A program made the position numbers and the translations under genes. Positions 58,445 to 64,000 of a DNA stretch of 64,000 nt are shown here, piece after piece (the first letter of the stretch is position 1; every line of letters starts with the position of its first letter). This stretch comes from Beverwykella pulmonaria (taxonomy: Eukaryota; Ascomycota; Dothideomycetes; Pleosporales; Melanommataceae). The notes beneath the pieces were generated by a model. That model was not told the origin of the DNA, searched no databases, and saw only the letters and a list, made by a program, of their open reading frames with translations. The stretch is from positions 249,667-313,666 of the forward strand of contig BCHH01000010.1 in the NCBI GenBank assembly GCA_001599595.1, given 5' to 3'.

Positions 58445-60311
58445 ATGGATTCCGCACATAGGTCTTCGTATGACTTCATCATAGTCGGGGGTGCGTCTGT
58501 TATCGATTGTTATTCAAATAGTATTAGCAACTGACTCGATATGATGTAGGAGGAACAGCAGGTTGTCGACTCGCCCACCAGCTGTCACACGCACGCTCGC
58601 GCCCTTCCGTCCTCATCGTCGAAGCAGGCTCCTATCCAGAGGGCGAGTTCCTTCGAGCGCCCTTCCACCGCTACACACCGGCCTTCGTGCGTCCCGAACT
58701 CGACCATGGCTTTGTGTCTACGCCACAGAAGAATTTAGATGGCAGAACGATCCAGTATATAAGAGGCAAAGGCCTAGGCGGGAGCAGCATCCTGAACTTT
58801 GCTGTGTATTTGTACGGATCCAGGGAGGACTACAATCGCTGGGCAGACATGGTGGGCGACGACAGCTGGAGGTGGGAGCATACATTGAAGTCATTTAAGG
58901 CGATTGAGAATTTCGATACCGAGGGGACAAAAGGATACGAGCATCTGGCGAACCCAGACGCGAAAGATCATGGACATGACGGGGTAGTAAAGGTGTGCTT
59001 GCCGAATGTCCTGGAACAAGGCGTGGCTCTGTCCATGGAGGCTTTGATTAAAAATGGAGAGAAGATCAACCTGGATACGAATTCGGGGAACCCAATTGGA
59101 ATCAGTATCTTCCCGTCTTCATATTCGAGGGATGGTCGGACCACAAGCGCGACGGCGCATTTGGTGGACCCGCCGGATAATCTTGAGATATGGACGGATG
59201 CTGTGGTGCATCGTCTAGTGTTTGAAGGCAACAAGGTTGTCGGAATCGAGACTGCCGATGGTCGAAGAGGTATGCAACTACACCATGACCCTTGATGTTT
59301 ACTGATAGAGGGGGTTAGCGACATCCAACAAGGAGGTCATTATCTGTGGCGGATCCATTGACACTCCCAGACTCCTCTTGCTGAACGGAATAGGGCCAGC
59401 AAAGGAGCTGGAAGCTCTCGGCATCAAAGTAGTGAAGGACTTGCCTGGGGTGGGCAAGCAACTGCACGATCACATCTTGACATTTCTCATTGCCGAAGTA
59501 GACAGCAGCCACAACGACAGGTACGCTTTTGAGCACGACGAGAATCTGATGCTCGAGGCAGACGCCCTGTGGAAAAAGGACCGATCGGGTGCATTCTCCA
59601 TCCACAACAGTTGTCTGTGGGGAGGCTTCCTGAAGGCACCCGGACTAGAAGAGTGGCCCGAGTACAAGGCTCTGGGCCCGGAGATACAAGAGTTCCTCTC
59701 GAGGGACGTCGTGCCAACGTACGAGTTCATTAGCAACTGCCTGCTGTTCCCGCCAGATACGGTGCTGCCCGAAGGAAGCAGCTATCTCGGCGCGGTAGCG
59801 TTCTTAATGAACCCTTTGTCAGAGGGCTCAGTAACACTCGGTTCGGCGAATCCCGCAGATAAGCCAGTTATTGATCTCGGGTTCCTCGAGCACCCGTATG
59901 ACAAGCGCGCCATGCGAGAAGCCATCCGATTGACGTCGACGAAGTTGTTCGAGAACCCAGACTTGAAGAAGGTGATCAAGAACAAGATATGGGGGCCGGC
60001 GAGTTTGTCGGACGAGGACATTGACGCATTCATGAGAATTGCAGTCAACACCGTGTGGCATGCCAATGGGTCAGCCGTGATGGGGAAGAAGGACAATCCT
60101 ATGGCTTGTGTGGACTCCAGCTTCAGGGTGTACGGCGTGGATGGGCTCCGGGTGGCTGATCTGAGCGTGTGTCCATTGACTCCCAGGTCAGTTCTCTTGA
60201 TGTTTATGTTGCAGCCAGTTGCTAATGTGTCTCAGTAACCACACGCAAGCCACGGCGTACTTGATTGGCCAAAAAGCGGCGGAGAAGCTGATCGCAGAGT
60301 ACCAGCTCTGA
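58445..60311 (+). CDS. GMC-family FAD oxidoreductase
   Basis: Glucose-methanol-choline oxidoreductase, 569 residues. Exons 58445-58490, 58550-59269, 59319-60186 and 60236-60311. The first intron splits the dinucleotide-binding loop DFIIVGGGTAGCRLA. The second FAD signature RGKGLGGSSILNF and the GMC-2 signature GGSIDTPRLLLLNGIGPA are present. Catalytic His is in TVWHANGSAVMG and the paired residue in the C-terminal SNHTQATAYLIGQKAAEKL, which is supplied by the last small exon. No signal peptide (MDSAHRSSYDF), so intracellular, more like choline-dehydrogenase or alcohol-oxidase-type than secreted aryl-alcohol oxidases. Substrate not deducible. All motifs and lengths are normal for the family. 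Confidence 0.93.
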
Positions 60312-60963
60312 GAGCTTGGGATGGAAGCGGAAGTGTATATTTAGATGGAATAGTGACATTTGCGCACGATGAAAGCTTGGTTGAAACTTGGCGTGGTGGT
60401 GAAGGAGCAGGCAGGGGGCGGGTCGTTGCTGGGCCAAATCTCGCTTAGTGATTTTGTTGTCCAGCGGCTGAGGCTCATACTGCACCGTCGCACGCATCAT
60501 CGCATCACCGCATCAACTCTTCTGTTCGCCTCAATTGTACACATTAAAGAACCGACGATCTTACCCCGGCTGTGACGCAAGGTTTCGCAGTGGGTGACAA
60601 CACCGCAGCAAGGGAAAGCACGCAGTAGTGCCATTTGCGCAGAAAAGCGGAGGCGGGCATAGCCAACCACCTCCCAGCCTCAAAGTTTCTTCTGAGTAGA
60701 CTCTTCCTCGCACGCGAATATCCTCCCCGCACATCTTCTCCCTCTCTCCCATACTCTCTCCATTCTTGCATTCCACACCTCTCGGACAATTATCGCTGAC
60801 TTTTGCCGCGTCGCATTCCACGATCGCTTCAGCTGCATTCCACGCTCCAATCATTTTCACCCACCTACCCCTCCATCCCATCGCTCCCCACTCACCGCCC
60901 TTCTGCGCCTGAGCAACAACTCTTCGCACGGCGACCGACCGCTTGGTCTGCGAGACCGCTACC
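60312..60963. other. intergenic region with pyrimidine-rich leader
   Basis: No gene. The stretch 60700-60960 is CT-rich and is likely the promoter and 5' UTR of the following membrane-protein gene. Confidence 0.5.
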
Positions 60964-62116
60964 ATGATTTCAACGGCTCGCGCAGCCGTCCTCGGCCTGG
61001 TCGCAATTGCATTCCTCCCATCCACCCTCGCAAAGCCCTATCCGAATCCCATTCCCGAACCGAACGAGCGGCGTAACGACACCCAACTGGAAAAGCGCGA
61101 TTGCGGTCCCAGTGCTACTGTCTGCGGCTGGTATGGGCAGCTTTGCTGTTATGCCGGCACCACTTGCGGCCAGAACCAGGCGAACGAGGCCATCTGTGTA
61201 CCTGCGAGCGGCGCCGCTGTGACAGGCGGTTATGTGCTAGCCACTACCACCTGGGTCGAAACTGATTTCCAGACGAAGACGTCCGTCTACAGTTACTGGG
61301 TCGGCCCAGGCGCAGCCGCACAACCCACACCGTCATGCACTGGCGCACAATCCCCTTGCGCGTCCACCTGTTGCTCCAGCGGATACTTCTGCGGGACGGA
61401 TAACACATGCCACCAGCTCCTCCCAGGATCTTCGGGTGGCGTTATTGGTACCTTGACCCCGTCCGCGCCGTTACGGCCCACGGGCTCGACTCTGATTATC
61501 ATCACAGCCACCGGCGCTCCCACGGCTACCTCTCCCTTCGAATCTCCCATCTCGACTGGCGTGACCCCCATCGAGCAGACCGGCGGCGGCGGCGGGCTCA
61601 GCGGTGGAGCCATTGCGGGAATTGTCATTGGTGTCCTTTTGGGCCTTCTGCTCCTGTTCTTGCTCTGCCTCTTCTGCTGCTTCCGCGCACTGTTCGACAC
61701 CCTCATGGCATGCTTCGGCGGCAGAAGGAGAAAGCATACCCACGAAGAGACGACGTACATCGAACAACACCACAGCAGTGGCGGCGGCGGCGGCGGACGT
61801 CGCTGGTACGGACAGGGTCCTGCCCGTCCTCCTCGGTCAAAGAAGAGCAGCGGCGGTGGATTTGGCAACGCCCTCGGCATCGGGGCGCTCCTTGGGGGTG
61901 CGGCGCTGGCACTCGGACTGAAGCGCAAGCACGATCGCAAGCACGACGACAAGAGCACCACCATCTCTGGCTCTTCTGCGTACTACAGCGAATACACTAG
62001 TTCAAGTAAGCTCTCCCACGCACATAGCCCATCTGCAACCCACTAACAACTTCGCAGGTAGCGCAAGCTCATCAGACCGACATACCCGCCACACGCGTCA
62101 TTCGTCACGGCGCTGA
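60964..62116 (+). CDS. Cys-rich secreted-head single-pass membrane protein
   Basis: Exons 60964-62005 and 62058-62116 (GTAAGC..TCGCAG, phase 1) encode 366 residues. Signal peptide MISTARAAVLGLVAIAFLPSTLA. The ectodomain has two Cys-rich modules (DCGPSATVCGWYGQLCC and CTGAQSPCASTCCSSGYFCG), then a Thr/Pro-rich stalk and a poly-Gly run before a strong membrane segment (GGAIAGIVIGVLLGLLLLFL). The cytoplasmic side has a Cys-rich anchor (CLFCCFRALFDTLMACFGG, possible palmitoylation), basic and Gly/Ser-rich stretches and an unusual His/Arg-rich tail (DRHTRHTRHSSRR). The architecture resembles fungal surface sensors (WSC or Mid2-like), but the Cys pattern is not WSC. Conserved in Pezizomycotina as far as I recognise; function unknown. 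Confidence 0.82.
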
Positions 62117-63014
62117 GACTTCCGCTTTTTGTTCCTGTACCAAGCGTTCCTATTTTGACATTTTTATTTTGCATTCAGTCCACAGCATCGGGACATAGCG
62201 GGCATTCTGAGGTTCTGTGGACACGTCCTCCACCACCTCCTAGGCGGCGTTTTGGTTCTCTTTTTCTAGAGCGTTTTGAAAGCACCGCGATGGTGCGGAC
62301 GGTAATGACAGATGGATACGGGCCACGAGATGGACAGAAAAAAATATGGCGTGACGACCCTGGGGATTATGTAAATAACGAGTGACGGCGTGGAGGCTGT
62401 GAATATGACGACTCTCCGTTTACACATTTATGATTACTACTGCGTGAAGACTGGTCTAACATTTCTTGTCGCCGCCGATGTTCGCTTGCCCCGCTGCTGC
62501 TGACAAAGCAATTGGCGCAAGATGTCGTGCTGGTGCATTTGTTGAAAGGGGAATGACAGAATGTCCGTGACTCTGATTGTGACTGTGACTGACTGTGACT
62601 GTGGATGTCTTGTGCCGTGATTCCATAGAAAACGAGGGTGTCGAGGGGCTGGAGCCTTCCAGGCATGTAGGGCGGTTGCATGTGCCAAGACAAAGTGGGA
62701 TGTGCTAGCGCGTTTCGCCGTAGCTACCTATCCCATCATCTAGCACCTTCGCTCGCCCATACTGTTCACCCTCAACGACCGCCCTTCTGCTTATGCCATA
62801 CGGCCCCCTCTCCTCCCCAGTCCGTACACTCACTCGAAGACTCGACGACTTCGTCACACCCGACTGTCTGAGCCAACACCCCACAGCGCTGCCCGTTTGC
62901 ACCCGAGCCACTCCTCCGCGGCCATAATCCACTGCTCCCCTCCCCACAACAGCCGGCAAGCTGGGGAAGAGAAGGTTTTCCGGTGAGGACCTTGGAAGTC
63001 CGCATAAAAAAGCC
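62117..63014. other. intergenic region, promoter of ubiquitin E1
   Basis: About 900 bases. A short direct repeat of TGTGACTG occurs near 62570-62600. No gene supported. Confidence 0.5.
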
Positions 63015-64000
63015 ATGTCGGTAAGTCCAAGCGCTATGGCAGTAAATCTGCTAGCCCAGGCAGGCACCAACTGCTCAAGTCGAGGCTGTGTATTTATAAA
63101 CACCCGCGGCCGCCTCAGTGAGCTCTTATAGCCACGGCCACCCTTTGCTCCGTCCCAGCTACTCACCACATCACACTCTGCATTTTTAACACACACATAT
63201 TGTAGGAGGACAACATGCAAATCGACAGCCCCGCTGCTGTCGCTGAACGGCCCAAGGATGGGCCGGGCGAGATCGACGAGTCGCTCTACAGCAGACAGCT
63301 GTACGTGCTCGGTCATGAGGCCATGAAGCGCATGGGCTCCTCCAACATCCTCATTGCTGGTCTGCGAGGCCTTGGAGTCGAGATCGCCAAGAATATCGCA
63401 CTCGCCGGCGTCAAATCGCTGACACTGTACGACCCCAAACCCGCCGCCCTCGCTGACCTGTCATCGCAATTCTTCCTCCATCCAGAGGACGTCGGCAAGC
63501 CCCGCGCCAGCGTCACTGTTCCCCGAGTCTCCGAGCTGAACCCATACACACCTGTGCACGAATTTGCGGGCAAGGATCTGACATCAGACTTGTCCCAGTT
63601 GAAGCAGTTTCAAGCCATTGTCCTGACAGATACGCCCTTGAAGGACCAGATCAAGATCGCCGACTACTGCCACGAGAACGGCATCTATATTGTCATCACT
63701 GACACCTTCGGCTTGTTCGGCTCCATATTCACAGACTTTGGCAAGAAGTTCACAATAGGAGACCCGAATGGAGAGGTTGTCAACACCGGGATTGTGGCCG
63801 CTATCACTGCAGATGGTCTGGTCTCTGCGCTTGACGAAACTCGCCATGGCCTAGAGGATGGAGATTACGTTACCTTTTCCGAGATCCAGGGCATGGAGGG
63901 ACTGAACAATGCTGCCCCCAAAAAAATAGAAGTCAAGGGCCCATACACTTTCTCCATTGGCGATGTGTCCGAGCACGGGGATTACATACGCGGTGGCCAG
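63015..64000 (+). CDS. UBA1: ubiquitin-activating enzyme E1, N-terminal part (runs off window)
   Basis: Start of the E1 enzyme that adenylates ubiquitin and passes it to E2s. Exon 1 (63015-63020) holds only Met-Ser; a 185-nt intron (GTAAGT..TTGTAG) leads to exon 2 at 63206, which begins EDNMQIDSP. The frame stays open to the window edge, about 267 residues. It shows the inactive adenylation domain typical of E1 N-termini: DESLYSRQLYVLGHEAMKRMGSSNILIAGLRGLGVEIAKN (first half domain, shown in part), LTLYDPKPAALADLSSQFFL, and the start of the first catalytic Cys half-domain region with ITADGLVSALDETRHGLEDGDYVTFSEIQGM. The alternative start at 63215 (MQIDSP) would skip the first exon. Essential housekeeping gene; the remaining ~760 residues lie outside. 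Confidence 0.93.

Noticed and set aside
61293..61964. Minus-strand 223-residue Pro/Arg-rich frame opposite the membrane-protein gene
   Set aside because: Antisense shadow of the poly-Gly/Ser coding sequence.
62705..63316. Minus-strand 203-residue frame upstream of and overlapping the E1 gene
   Set aside because: Overlaps the E1 first exons and promoter; no recognised motif.

Overview
This window is nuclear DNA of a filamentous ascomycete (Pezizomycotina). The evidence is short introns (about 45-100 nt) with GTRNGT donors and CTNAN-type branch sites, HET-domain proteins, a Zn2Cys6 regulator, a PTH11-type receptor relic, Ctr, GT15 and GMC families and a ubiquitin E1. The class cannot be fixed from the sequence alone. 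Almost every gene is split, so exon joins were worked out by hand from splice signals and conserved motifs. Nearly all models close with a total length divisible by three.

0-9.3 kb: Ctr copper transporter, secreted M28 aminopeptidase and secreted LVIVD-type beta-propeller-like protein (all minus), then a nine-exon secreted M43 metalloprotease (plus). A 2.1 kb spacer before the protease holds a CACGTG pair. 9.7-23.6 kb: an accessory, allorecognition-like island. It contains a HET gene broken by a stop codon, a 2EXR-type fragment, a predicted in-frame fusion of three cyanovirin-N homology (CVNH) domains to a HET domain, a decayed amino-acid permease and a ~990-residue protein of unknown function. 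24.2-32.3 kb: HAD hydrolase, secreted N-terminal-histidine (LPMO-like) protein, CFEM-like membrane protein and flavocytochrome b2-type L-lactate dehydrogenase. 33-38.6 kb: truncated class 3 lipase-like gene, secreted Thr-rich-tail protein and GT15 mannosyltransferase.

40.4-48.3 kb is gene-poor and decayed. It has a Zn2Cys6 factor lacking most of its middle domain and a TPR-repeat relic split by a 580-bp hAT-like non-autonomous element whose empty site can be read from the sequence. It also has a tRNA-Leu(AAG)-like gene with a damaged 5' acceptor stem. From 48.5 kb to the end the region is dense and mostly housekeeping: acyl-CoA thioesterase, mitochondrial helical protein, LAT-type amino-acid permease, PhyH-type dioxygenase, PTH11-like pseudogene, GMC oxidoreductase, Cys-rich single-pass membrane protein and the start of the ubiquitin-activating enzyme E1.

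The strongest candidate for something undescribed is the CVNH(x3)-HET gene, in which a predicted lectin sensor appears to be spliced onto a fungal cell-death/incompatibility domain. Several nonsense changes in the decayed genes are C:G to T:A in CpA context, which fits repeat-induced point mutation (RIP) or similar decay.
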